From the NCBI GenBank assembly GCA_016282745.1, contig JAEELL010000134.1:35582-99581 (forward strand): 64,000 nt of DNA, read 5' to 3'. Below are positions 44,228 through 52,061 of the stretch, piece by piece. Made by a program: the position numbers and the translations under genes. Under the pieces are notes generated by a model. The model saw only the letters and a program-made list of their open reading frames with translations. It was not told the origin of the DNA and searched no databases. The stretch is from Lachnospiraceae bacterium (lineage in GTDB: Bacteria > Bacillota > Clostridia > Lachnospirales > Lachnospiraceae). Each line of letters opens with the position of its first letter. Within the stretch, counting starts at the first letter, position 1.

Positions 44228-46065
44228 TGGAAAAGACATATTCACAAAAAGAAGCATTGTTAAAAACTCTGCAGTATACAAAAAAATACAAAATACTTTT
44301 CGCAGGCTCCATATTGTTTTCCGTAATAAATGTTGGACTTGGACTTTACATTCCAATGCTTGCCGGAGAAGCAATTGACAGAGTCATAGGAAAAGGAAAT
44401 GTGGACTTCGTATCTGTCTACAAAATATTAATGATTATGGGAGTATGTATTGCTATTGCAAGTGCCGCTTCCTGGTTTATGGTTCTATGCAACAATAAGA
44501 TTGCTTACAGCGTTGTCAGAGATGTGAGAAAAGATGCGTTCGAAAAAATACAGATTCTGCCGCTTAAATATATAGACGGCCATCCAACCGGTGAGATTGT
44601 AAGTAAGATAATAGCTGATGTGGATCAGATGTCTGAGGGACTGTTGATGGGATTTAGTCAGTTATTTACAGGATTGGTTACAATCTTTGGAACACTATTC
44701 TTTCTGGTAAAAATTAATTGGAAGATTGCGCTGGTGGTAGTATGTATCACTCCTGTGTCTTTGTTTGTTGCAAGTTTTATTGCAAGGAAAACATATTCCA
44801 TGTTCAAATTGCAGTCGGAGACAAGAGCAGAGCAGACAGCCCTTATTGATGAAGTTATTGGAAATCAAAAACTGGTCAAGGCCTTTGGCAGAGAAGATGA
44901 GGAGTTAGAACAGTTTGATGAGATAAATGATAGACTCAAAAAATATTCTCTAAGAGCAATCTTTTTCTCATCACTAACAAACCCCGGAACCAGATTTGTC
45001 AACAGTCTTGTGTACGCAGGAGTTGCCATTAGCGGTGGTATCATAGCAGTTATGGGAGGCATAACCGTAGGAAATCTTCAGTGTGTTTTGTCATACGCAA
45101 ACCAGTACACAAAACCTTTTAACGAGATCTCAGGTGTAATTACGGAATTGCAAAATGCCATTGCCTGCGCAGGACGTGTGTTTGCACTCATTGATGAAGA
45201 ACCACAGATTCCGGATAGTGAGGATGCAGTGGCGCTTGTGAGAAGTGATGTAATAGAAACTACAGAAAATAATAAAGAAATTGATGTTGACAAAGAAGTT
45301 GGTGAACAGAACAGAGTTAAAAAGATTTCAGTTGAAGGAAAAGTGGATATAGAAGATGTAAGCTTCTCATATGATAAGAACACGAAACTTATTGAACATC
45401 TAAATGTAAATATTGAGCCGGGAATGAGAGTGGCAATTGTGGGTCCTACAGGTTGTGGAAAAACCACAATAATCAACTTGCTGATGAGATTCTATGATGT
45501 GGACAAGGGAAGTATCAAAGTAGAAGATAATGATATCAGAGACATAAAGAGAAGCAGCCTTCGCACATCTTATGGAATGGTGCTTCAGGATACCTGGTTA
45601 AAAGAGGGCACAATCAAAGAAAACATAACAACAGGAAAGCCTGATGCAACAGATGAAGAAATCATTGCAGCAGCAAAAGCAGCTCATGCCCACAGTTTCA
45701 TAAAGCGAATGAAGGATGGATATAATACATTAATAACAGAGGATGGAGGTAACCTGTCACAGGGACAAAAACAGTTACTTTGTATTGCGAGAGTAATGTT
45801 GTGTCTTCCTCCAATGCTCATACTTGATGAGGCTACATCTTCAATCGACACAAGAACAGAATTAAAGATACAGAGTGCATTTGAAAAAATGATGAAGGGA
45901 AGAACCTCATTCATCGTTGCCCACAGACTATCAACCATCGAAAATGCTGACGTAATACTAGTAATGCGCGACGGCAAAATCATCGAGCAGGGCAACCACG
46001 AAGAACTGTTAGAACTCGGCGGATTCTATAACAAACTATACAACAGCCAATTTGCAAATAAGTAA
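44227..46065 (+). CDS. ABC exporter partner subunit with canonical catalytic site
   Basis: Second half-transporter, 612 residues: membrane domain (about 15-320) and ATPase domain (about 375-605) with Walker A GPTGCGKTT, signature LSQGQKQLL, Walker B MLILDEATSSID with the catalytic Glu, and the His switch in IVAHRLSTI. Note LSQGQ, a Gln variant of LSGGQ, also seen in known heterodimeric exporters. Together with the upstream subunit it would form one active and one degenerate ATP site. A polar linker (about 330-372) is longer than usual. It overlaps the previous gene by one base. Confidence 0.9.
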   Translation: MEKTYSQKEALLKTLQYTKKYKILFAGSILFSVINVGLGLYIPMLAGEAIDRVIGKGNVDFVSVYKILMIMGVCIAIASAASWFMVLCNNKIAYSVVRDVRKDAFEKIQILPLKYIDGHPTGEIVSKIIADVDQMSEGLLMGFSQLFTGLVTIFGTLFFLVKINWKIALVVVCITPVSLFVASFIARKTYSMFKLQSETRAEQTALIDEVIGNQKLVKAFGREDEELEQFDEINDRLKKYSLRAIFFSSLTNPGTRFVNSLVYAGVAISGGIIAVMGGITVGNLQCVLSYANQYTKPFNEISGVITELQNAIACAGRVFALIDEEPQIPDSEDAVALVRSDVIETTENNKEIDVDKEVGEQNRVKKISVEGKVDIEDVSFSYDKNTKLIEHLNVNIEPGMRVAIVGPTGCGKTTIINLLMRFYDVDKGSIKVEDNDIRDIKRSSLRTSYGMVLQDTWLKEGTIKENITTGKPDATDEEIIAAAKAAHAHSFIKRMKDGYNTLITEDGGNLSQGQKQLLCIARVMLCLPPMLILDEATSSIDTRTELKIQSAFEKMMKGRTSFIVAHRLSTIENADVILVMRDGKIIEQGNHEELLELGGFYNKLYNSQFANK

Positions 46066-46087
46066 CCATGCACAAAAAAACAAAGTT

Positions 46088-47440
46088 TTACTGTATTTCT
46101 TTTCTCACTCCATTATAGTGTAACAGTGTAATCACAATATAGCTTAAAAGTGTTCCCCAATAATACCCGGTTATTCCAGTTTGTGGAACAACGAATACTA
46201 AAAAGCATATTCGAATAATTACAGATGCCATATTATGCAAAAAGGCTTCTGTAGTTTTTCCAAGGCCGTGAAGAATTGAACCAAGAGTTATGGAAAGGTA
46301 TAAAAATGGGCATAGCCAGGAAAGTGTGACAATATAACTTCCTGCAATGCTGTTTTTAAATAAGAAATGTCCGATTGGATTTCCGAGTAAGAAGAAAAAT
46401 AATGTGCACATAATTCCACAAAATGCAGTTGCAGTCGTAACTGATTGAGTAGTCTTGTTTAGGCTGCTCTTTTTTTGCCCTGAATTATCCCTTGCGATTT
46501 TAGGCATTAAAAGAAGAGACACCGATGTAATGACTGATGAGGGAAACATGACAATTGGAAGTGCCATGCCTGAAAATACACCATACATTTCGATGGCTTC
46601 TGATTTTGATAAACCATATTTAAAAAGCATGATTGGAAATAAGAAGGCCTCGACACTTTGGAAAGTATTTAACATTACTTTGTTTAATGTGAGAATGTAA
46701 GATACTTTGAAAATCTTTGCAATACTATTTTTAAGTGAGTTTTTAAAACTATTGTTAGAAGTTGTATCATCAGTACTTATACATCTACATTCTTTTATTA
46801 TCATATGGCACAAAAATAATGTGTTTACAAATTCAGACAATACCAAAGAAATGACAGCAACGACAGCTTTATTGGCACAAAAATTATTTCCAAAAACATA
46901 GAATACTATTCCAAAGGCAATCATTTTGGAGAGTTGTTCAACAATTTCTGCAACGGCCGGGATTCCGGCACGACTTATTCCAAAATAATAACCAAATACG
47001 CATGAGTGAAATGCAGCCATTGGTATTGCAAGGCAGAGTAATCTTATTAAAGATGCACATTTATCAGAGCCGATACAGTAAGTTGCAATCTGATTTGAAA
47101 ACAAAAAAATAAATCCACAAGACAGTATTGAAAGAAAAAGACAGAGTACAATACCTGCCTTGAAAATGTTTATGCACTCATCTTTGTTTTTTATATTTTC
47201 AGCAACAAATCTTGAAACTGCAATCTGAATTCCACCTGAGCACACAGATACTCCGAGTATAAATACAGGCATAACAAGTTGGAAAATGCCAAGTTCCTTT
47301 GCACCTATTGTATTTGATAAGAATATTCTATATAAAAACCCTAACAGTCTGCAAATAATTCCGGATGCAGTCAGGAAAAAGGCACCTGTAATTATAGGTT
47401 TGTTTTGTAATGATGAGATTCTTTTTCTGATTATATTCAT
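46088..47440 (-). CDS. SpoVB/MurJ-like polysaccharide flippase (MOP superfamily)
   Basis: Integral membrane protein of 450 residues with about 12-14 helices. The N-terminal ITGAFFLTASGIICRLLGFLYRIFLSNTIGAKELGIFQLVMPVF matches the start of SpoVB-type flippases (given here as position 18-60), and QIAVSRFVAENIKNKDE follows as in that family. These proteins move lipid-linked oligosaccharides across the membrane. It is slightly shorter than SpoVB (about 520), lacking the last helices, so it may be a related exporter of another lipid-linked sugar. It is convergent with the ABC exporter (22-base gap) and divergent from the cysteine desulfurase gene (51-base gap with shared promoter DNA). Confidence 0.82.
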   Translation of the reverse strand: MNIIRKRISSLQNKPIITGAFFLTASGIICRLLGFLYRIFLSNTIGAKELGIFQLVMPVFILGVSVCSGGIQIAVSRFVAENIKNKDECINIFKAGIVLCLFLSILSCGFIFLFSNQIATYCIGSDKCASLIRLLCLAIPMAAFHSCVFGYYFGISRAGIPAVAEIVEQLSKMIAFGIVFYVFGNNFCANKAVVAVISLVLSEFVNTLFLCHMIIKECRCISTDDTTSNNSFKNSLKNSIAKIFKVSYILTLNKVMLNTFQSVEAFLFPIMLFKYGLSKSEAIEMYGVFSGMALPIVMFPSSVITSVSLLLMPKIARDNSGQKKSSLNKTTQSVTTATAFCGIMCTLFFFLLGNPIGHFLFKNSIAGSYIVTLSWLCPFLYLSITLGSILHGLGKTTEAFLHNMASVIIRICFLVFVVPQTGITGYYWGTLLSYIVITLLHYNGVRKEIQ

Positions 47441-47491
47441 GAAATACCAAAAAGTATTGTTTGTTAATATTATGAAAGTGAGGAAGAAAAT

Positions 47492-48727
47492 ATGATATAT
47501 ATGGATAATGCGGCAACAACTCCTGTGTGTAAGAATGCATATGAGGCAATGCTTCCGTATTTTAGTTCTAATTATGGAAATCCTTCCGGGGCATATGAGC
47601 TTGGAAGAAAATGCAGAAGAGATGTGGAAAACGCAAGAGAGATAATTGCATCAAGTATTGGGGCAAGACCGAGCGAAATATATTTTACATCGGGAGGGAC
47701 GGAGTCTGATAACTGGGCAATTATGAGTACGATGTTAAATGAGATTCCGGGTGTTGGAGTTCCCCATATGATTACCTCAAAGATTGAGCATAATGCAGTT
47801 ATGAATACATGCAAACAGTTGGAAAAGTACGGAGTGGAAGTGACGTATCTTGATGTTGATGAGTATGGACTTATATCACTTGATCAACTTAAATCAGCCA
47901 TAAAAGCGAATACAAGGATGATATCAATAATGTATGCCAATAACGAGATTGGTACAATTGAGCCAATAACTGAAATCGGAAGAATAGCAAATTATCATAA
48001 TATTATATTCCACACTGATGCGGTTCAGGCATTTGCCCATGTAAATATTAATGTAAACAGATCGGGAATTGATATGTTGAGTGCAAGTTCACACAAGTTT
48101 GGAGGACCAAAAGGTGTAGGATTTTTGTATATCAGAAATACAGTGGATATCGAACCACTCATTTTCGGAGGAGGTCAGGAAATGGGAAAGAGAAGCGGAA
48201 CGGAAAACGTGGCAGGAATTGTTGGAATGGCTGAGGCCTGCAGATATAGAATTAATAATTTGAATAGCATTATGAGTAAAGAAGTTTCACTGAGAAACTA
48301 TATGATTGAGAAACTTACGTCTAATATGAATAATAGAGAGATGAATAATAGAGAGATTAGAAATAGAATAAAAAACAATCGGCTAAATGAAAGATATGTA
48401 GATGAAAGTGATTTATATGAAAGTGATTTATATAAAAGTAATGTATATGTATGTGCCTTAAACGGTCATCCGGTAAAGAGACTTCCGGGAAATATTAATG
48501 TCACAATTCCAGGCAAAAGCGCAAAAAAACTGATAGCAGAACTGGATCGAAAGGGAATCTGTATCTCAGCCGGTTCTGCATGTTCTGCAAAGAAAGACAG
48601 TTCATCTCATGTATTAAAAGCAATAGGGCTTAGTAAAGAGATGGCAGAGTCAACTATTAGGATTACATTATCTGAAAACAATACAAGAGAAGAGGCTGAT
48701 ATAGTTATAAAGGCAATAATGTCTTAG
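47492..48727 (+). CDS. Cysteine desulfurase (NifS/IscS type) with repeat-derived insert
   Basis: PLP enzyme that removes sulfur from cysteine for Fe-S clusters, tRNA thiolation or other uses. 411 residues; PLP Lys202 (SSHKFGGPKG), catalytic Cys364 (SAGSACSAKK). The N-terminal MIYMDNAATTPV is standard. A segment of about 40 residues (277-317) absent from usual NifS proteins (about 380) is encoded by two pairs of 15-base direct repeats and is rich in Asn, Arg and Asp; it sits in a surface loop just before the conserved LNGHPVKRLPGN strand. The frame is intact on both sides, so the protein may still work. GAGG is nine bases before the ATG. No iscU or mnmA is next to it. Confidence 0.9.
   Translation: MIYMDNAATTPVCKNAYEAMLPYFSSNYGNPSGAYELGRKCRRDVENAREIIASSIGARPSEIYFTSGGTESDNWAIMSTMLNEIPGVGVPHMITSKIEHNAVMNTCKQLEKYGVEVTYLDVDEYGLISLDQLKSAIKANTRMISIMYANNEIGTIEPITEIGRIANYHNIIFHTDAVQAFAHVNINVNRSGIDMLSASSHKFGGPKGVGFLYIRNTVDIEPLIFGGGQEMGKRSGTENVAGIVGMAEACRYRINNLNSIMSKEVSLRNYMIEKLTSNMNNREMNNREIRNRIKNNRLNERYVDESDLYESDLYKSNVYVCALNGHPVKRLPGNINVTIPGKSAKKLIAELDRKGICISAGSACSAKKDSSSHVLKAIGLSKEMAESTIRITLSENNTREEADIVIKAIMS
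48326..48448 (+). repeat. Two tandem 15-base repeat pairs inside the cysteine desulfurase gene
   Basis: ATGAATAATAGAGAG occurs at 48326-48340 and 48341-48355; GAAAGTGATTTATAT at 48404-48418 and 48419-48433, with a degenerate third copy to 48448. All units keep the frame. Confidence 0.9.
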
Positions 48728-48747
48728 AATGGTAAAACTAATTAAAT

Positions 48748-48779
48748 TTGCGAATATTATTTCACATGATATAATGTGA
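48748..48779 (+). promoter_or_regulatory. Promoter with palindrome over the -10, before the mosaic gene
   Basis: TTGCGA (48748-48753), a 16-base spacer, TGA+TATAAT (48770-48775). TCACAT (48762-48767) and ATGTGA (48774-48779) form an inverted repeat that spans the -10 and may be an operator. Confidence 0.55.
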
Positions 48780-48888
48780 TTAATTGTGTTGAACGGAATA
48801 CAGAATAAATACGGAAATATTAGTTATATAATTACAGAATAAATTTTGAGATAAAAATACCAAAGATAATTAACGAACGAGGTTATAT

Positions 48889-50553
48889 ATGTATAAAGTT
48901 ATTGTGGCGGATGATGAGGCGATAATCAGAAGAGGTCTGATTGACAAAGTTGATTGGAATAAATATGGATTTGAAGTTGTTGGAGAGGCAGGCAACGGTA
49001 TTGATGCATTGGAATTAGTTGAGAGAGAAGAGCCTGACCTGATTATTACGTATATAAGAATGCCATTCCTTTCGGGAATAGAACTTGCAAGGGAAATCAG
49101 AAAGATAAGACCTATGCTTTCTATTGTATTCTTGAGTGGATACGATGATTTTACCTATGCTCAGCAGGCAATAGAATACAATATAATCAGTTACCTTTTA
49201 AAACCTATAACTGCAAAAGAATTTGAAGCGGAGTTGCAAAAAATAAGGCAGCAGATAGATGAGAAGTTTGATGGATTTGTCAATGAATCCGATGTGATAA
49301 AAAGGCTAGAGAAGGCAGAGTTTCTTTATCCTTTATTGTTGGATGAACAGCAAGATGTCAATGAAGAGGAAGAAGAATTAAGGGCAACTGTAAATGAATA
49401 CGGTTTTGATGTTGAAGATGAAAACAGCAATAAGAGATTTACAGTTTTTGTGACTAAAATGATTGACGATAAAGATTACAACAGGACAGATAAGAAGTAT
49501 GTTGAGGCAATCGACTCAATTGCAGGAAAATATGTAAACGCCATGAGCTGTTATCTTAAAGGAAGAATAATAACAGTTATATCAGATACAGAGAGAAATA
49601 TTGAAAAATATACAGACATTCTCACAGAGGAAATACTTCAGAGTGTAGAGAGAATTCTTCACATGAGATGTGTTATGGGAGTGAGCAGAAAAGTTGAGAA
49701 TATTATGAATTGCAGAGAATGCTATCTTGATGCAATGAAGGCGATTTCCTACTCAAACAGCAACAGTAGTGAAAGTGATATTTTCTTTATAGAGGATGCG
49801 GAAAAAAGAAAACAAAGCAGCAGTCTGCTCAGCGAAAAGGTGATAAAACTAATTGATGAAGAGTTTGCAAATCAACAGTTATCAGTTCAGTATGCAAGTG
49901 AAAAAATCGGACTGTCACCTAATTATCTCAGTGCCATAATAAAGAAAGAAACAGGCTCAAATTTTGTTTTTCTTATGACAAAAAGAAGAATAAAACATGC
50001 TGAAGATTTATTGCAAAATACGGATATGAAAATCAGAGTAACCTGTGTGGGAGACTCAATAACTGACGGATATATGGCATCAGGTGATTACATGACATAT
50101 CCTTCCCAGTTACAGCGTATGCTTGGTTCTGATTACACAGTTACTAATGCCGGAGTTTCAGGAACAACAGTAACAGGAAATGTCGATAACGCATACTCAA
50201 AGACTGAAAGATATTCACTTGGGTTGCAGTCTGATCCTGACATTGTAATTATTATGCTTGGAATAAATGATTCAGTTTTAGAGGGAATAACTACAACTGA
50301 TGGAAGAGCGCGTTTTAAAGAGGATTACATCGCACTTGTTAACGAATATAAGAACTGCGGCTCTAATCCTGAAATAATATTGACACTTCCGACAACCTGT
50401 GTTTACAGTGACGTGCAGGAATACACTATATATAACGTGGCAGATTATCTGTATCAGAATCTTTTGATGCAAAACGTGGCAGGGCATAATTACTTGTATG
50501 ATAGTATTCTGAAAAATGTAAATGGAAGATATGAAATGCGAGCATATGAGTAA
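48889..50553 (+). CDS. Mosaic protein: response regulator/AraC HTH + SGNH hydrolase + C-terminal module fragment
   Basis: 554 residues that join three unrelated parts. (1) 1-383: YesN-type response regulator, receiver (1-120) and a linker leading into an AraC DNA-binding domain whose first helix-turn-helix (VQYASEKIGLSPNYLSAIIKKETG) is present, but which stops at MKIR, where the second HTH should start. (2) 384-504: an SGNH/GDSL esterase domain from VTCVGDSITDGY, with Ser390 and Asn460 (GIND), but without signal peptide and without the final DxxH block. (3) 505-554: the end of the module found at the C-termini of the GH43 and GH18 enzymes (YNVADYLYQN...HNYLYDSILKNV). The receiver's phosphoacceptor is Tyr55 instead of Asp (IITYIRMP). 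It is probably a non-functional gene fusion, or an assembly join. A sensor kinase is absent. Confidence 0.75.
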   Translation: MYKVIVADDEAIIRRGLIDKVDWNKYGFEVVGEAGNGIDALELVEREEPDLIITYIRMPFLSGIELAREIRKIRPMLSIVFLSGYDDFTYAQQAIEYNIISYLLKPITAKEFEAELQKIRQQIDEKFDGFVNESDVIKRLEKAEFLYPLLLDEQQDVNEEEEELRATVNEYGFDVEDENSNKRFTVFVTKMIDDKDYNRTDKKYVEAIDSIAGKYVNAMSCYLKGRIITVISDTERNIEKYTDILTEEILQSVERILHMRCVMGVSRKVENIMNCRECYLDAMKAISYSNSNSSESDIFFIEDAEKRKQSSSLLSEKVIKLIDEEFANQQLSVQYASEKIGLSPNYLSAIIKKETGSNFVFLMTKRRIKHAEDLLQNTDMKIRVTCVGDSITDGYMASGDYMTYPSQLQRMLGSDYTVTNAGVSGTTVTGNVDNAYSKTERYSLGLQSDPDIVIIMLGINDSVLEGITTTDGRARFKEDYIALVNEYKNCGSNPEIILTLPTTCVYSDVQEYTIYNVADYLYQNLLMQNVAGHNYLYDSILKNVNGRYEMRAYE

Positions 50554-50567
50554 GTAAATATGATTTT

Positions 50568-50597
50568 AGCAAAAGCCGGATTATTCCGGCTTTTGCT
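50568..50597 (+). terminator. Hairpin terminator after the mosaic gene
   Basis: AGCAAAAGCCGGA/TCCGGCTTTTGCT with a TTA(T) loop, 13 bp. The T-run is inside the stem, so termination efficiency is uncertain. Confidence 0.65.
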
Positions 50598-50638
50598 GCT
50601 GTAAAGTTACTTTACACTCACTTTTTTTCAAAATAGTA

Positions 50639-50669
50639 TTGACTGTAAACCTTGTTTATACCTTATAAT
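50639..50669 (+). promoter_or_regulatory. MerR-type promoter with 19-base spacer
   Basis: TTGACT (50639-50644) and TATAAT (50664-50669) are 19 bases apart, the over-long spacing typical of promoters activated by MerR proteins. The spacer contains GTAAAC-CTT-GTTTATAC, a near palindrome fit for a MerR dimer. It precedes a MerR gene, so autoregulation is likely. Confidence 0.75.
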
Positions 50670-50699
50670 TAGGGCATTACAAGAGAGGGGGTCACTAAA

Positions 50700-51431
50700 A
50701 TGACTATCAAAGAATTAGAACAGATATTGGAAGTTCCAAGAGCAACTGTCAGATATTATGAGAAAGAAGGTCTAATAAATCCGGAGCGAGGAAGTAACGG
50801 GTATAGAGATTATTCCTCTGAAGATCTTGAGAGATTAAAGAAGATTATTATTTTTAGAAAAATAGGAATATCAGTAAATGATATAGAAGATATTTTTGAT
50901 GGTGTAAAATCAGTAAATGAAGTTCTTGATGATAATTTGAAAAATCTTCAAAGGCAGATGAATGAACTGAATGGAGCAATGAATCTTACCCGTAAGATTC
51001 AGGAAAATAAAGAAGATATTATGACATTTAATACAGATGTATATTGGAATTATGTCGATGAAGAGGAAAATAAAGGAAATCTCTTCTTTGATATTGCAAA
51101 AGATCTTATTAATGAGGAGAAAAAAACAATAATTGATTTTTTTTCACCGAAAGATGAAAATGGAAGACCCTATAGTTTTATTGGCGTTATTGTAATTGTC
51201 ATATTTCTAGATTTTATATTCGGCTTTGGTGAAGAAAATATATTTCTTGACGGATTTTTACGAGTTGTCGAAGTACTAATTATAGAATGTATTTTGACAG
51301 TGCCTCTTTATTTTCTTGGAAAGAAGTTTAACTGGATAAATAAAAACAGAAAAAAATCAATGTTCTATGCATATACAATATTTTATGTACTATTAATTTG
51401 CGGTATATTGTTATATTATTGGTTATTTTAA
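50700..51431 (+). CDS. Membrane-bound MerR family regulator
   Basis: 243 residues. N-terminal winged HTH of MerR type (1-70: MTIKELEQILEVPRATVRYYEKEGLI), a dimerisation coiled coil (about 75-115), a cytoplasmic linker, and three predicted membrane helices at the C-terminus (about 160-180, 188-208, 222-242). MerR proteins with membrane tails are known in Firmicutes, where the tail may sense membrane state. AGAGGGGG lies just before the ATG. The gene overlaps no other; the following hypothetical gene begins nine bases after the stop and is probably cotranscribed. Confidence 0.85.
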   Translation: MTIKELEQILEVPRATVRYYEKEGLINPERGSNGYRDYSSEDLERLKKIIIFRKIGISVNDIEDIFDGVKSVNEVLDDNLKNLQRQMNELNGAMNLTRKIQENKEDIMTFNTDVYWNYVDEEENKGNLFFDIAKDLINEEKKTIIDFFSPKDENGRPYSFIGVIVIVIFLDFIFGFGEENIFLDGFLRVVEVLIIECILTVPLYFLGKKFNWINKNRKKSMFYAYTIFYVLLICGILLYYWLF

Positions 51432-51440
51432 AGGGGAAAA

Positions 51441-51902
51441 TTGATAAATATGATTTTTTGTACAAATTGGGATAAACAAAAGAGAGAAGTAAAAGGTGAA
51501 ATATCTGAAGACGAAGCAAAGAAAAAGCATGATATGAGAGAGAAATATTATGTTGTAATCAGGGAAGATGATATATTGAAAAATGTAATTTTATTTACCG
51601 GGAGAGATGTTATAGTCTATTTTTATGAAAGTGAATTATTTCTTATATATGGATTTAAAATCATGGAGGAGAGATTGTTTTTAAAAACTGTTTACCACTA
51701 TACATATAAAGATAATGAACTTTCAGAAGTAGTATTATTTAATTTTTTCGAAGATGGTAATTTATATATGCGAAAGAGTAAGTGTATACATAATAGTCAC
51801 GAAGAGAAAAAATATATAGTAGATGTTTCGGCTAATTGGGAAAAATATCCGGAATTTGGTTGTTATTCAGGTATATTAAAACAAGAAAGAAATCGTAGAT
51901 AG
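51441..51902 (+). CDS. Small cytoplasmic protein of unknown function
   Basis: 153 residues (150 if ATG 51450 is used instead of TTG 51441). AAGGGG sits four bases before the TTG. No membrane segment, no recognised motif; the C-terminal half is predicted beta-rich (ELFLIYGFKIMEERLFLKTVYHYTYKD across 80-106). It follows the membrane MerR gene by nine bases and ends before a terminator, so the two form an operon and the protein may belong to the same regulatory unit. Confidence 0.6.
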   Translation: MINMIFCTNWDKQKREVKGEISEDEAKKKHDMREKYYVVIREDDILKNVILFTGRDVIVYFYESELFLIYGFKIMEERLFLKTVYHYTYKDNELSEVVLFNFFEDGNLYMRKSKCIHNSHEEKKYIVDVSANWEKYPEFGCYSGILKQERNRR

Positions 51903-51905
51903 CAT

Positions 51906-51950
51906 AAAAGTACACCCACTTTTTTTCTGCAATGCGTGGTGTGCTTTTTT
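51906..51950 (+). terminator. Terminator after the MerR operon
   Basis: AAAAGTACACCCAC pairs with GTGGTGTGCTTTT (one bulged C), followed by a T-run. Confidence 0.75.
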
Positions 51951-51973
51951 CTCTTGTTCCAACCACGAGTTTG

Positions 51974-52002
51974 TTGACATAAAAGAACTATATTAGTATA
52001 AT
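51974..52002 (+). promoter_or_regulatory. Consensus promoter of the MBG-repeat protein
   Basis: TTGACA (51974-51979), 17-base spacer, TATAAT (51997-52002): full match to the sigma-A consensus, one of the strongest promoters in the window. Confidence 0.88.
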
Positions 52003-52061
52003 GACATAGGTTTGGGGAGAAAAACCAAAAATAAAATATGAAAAATGAAAGGAAAGAAATT

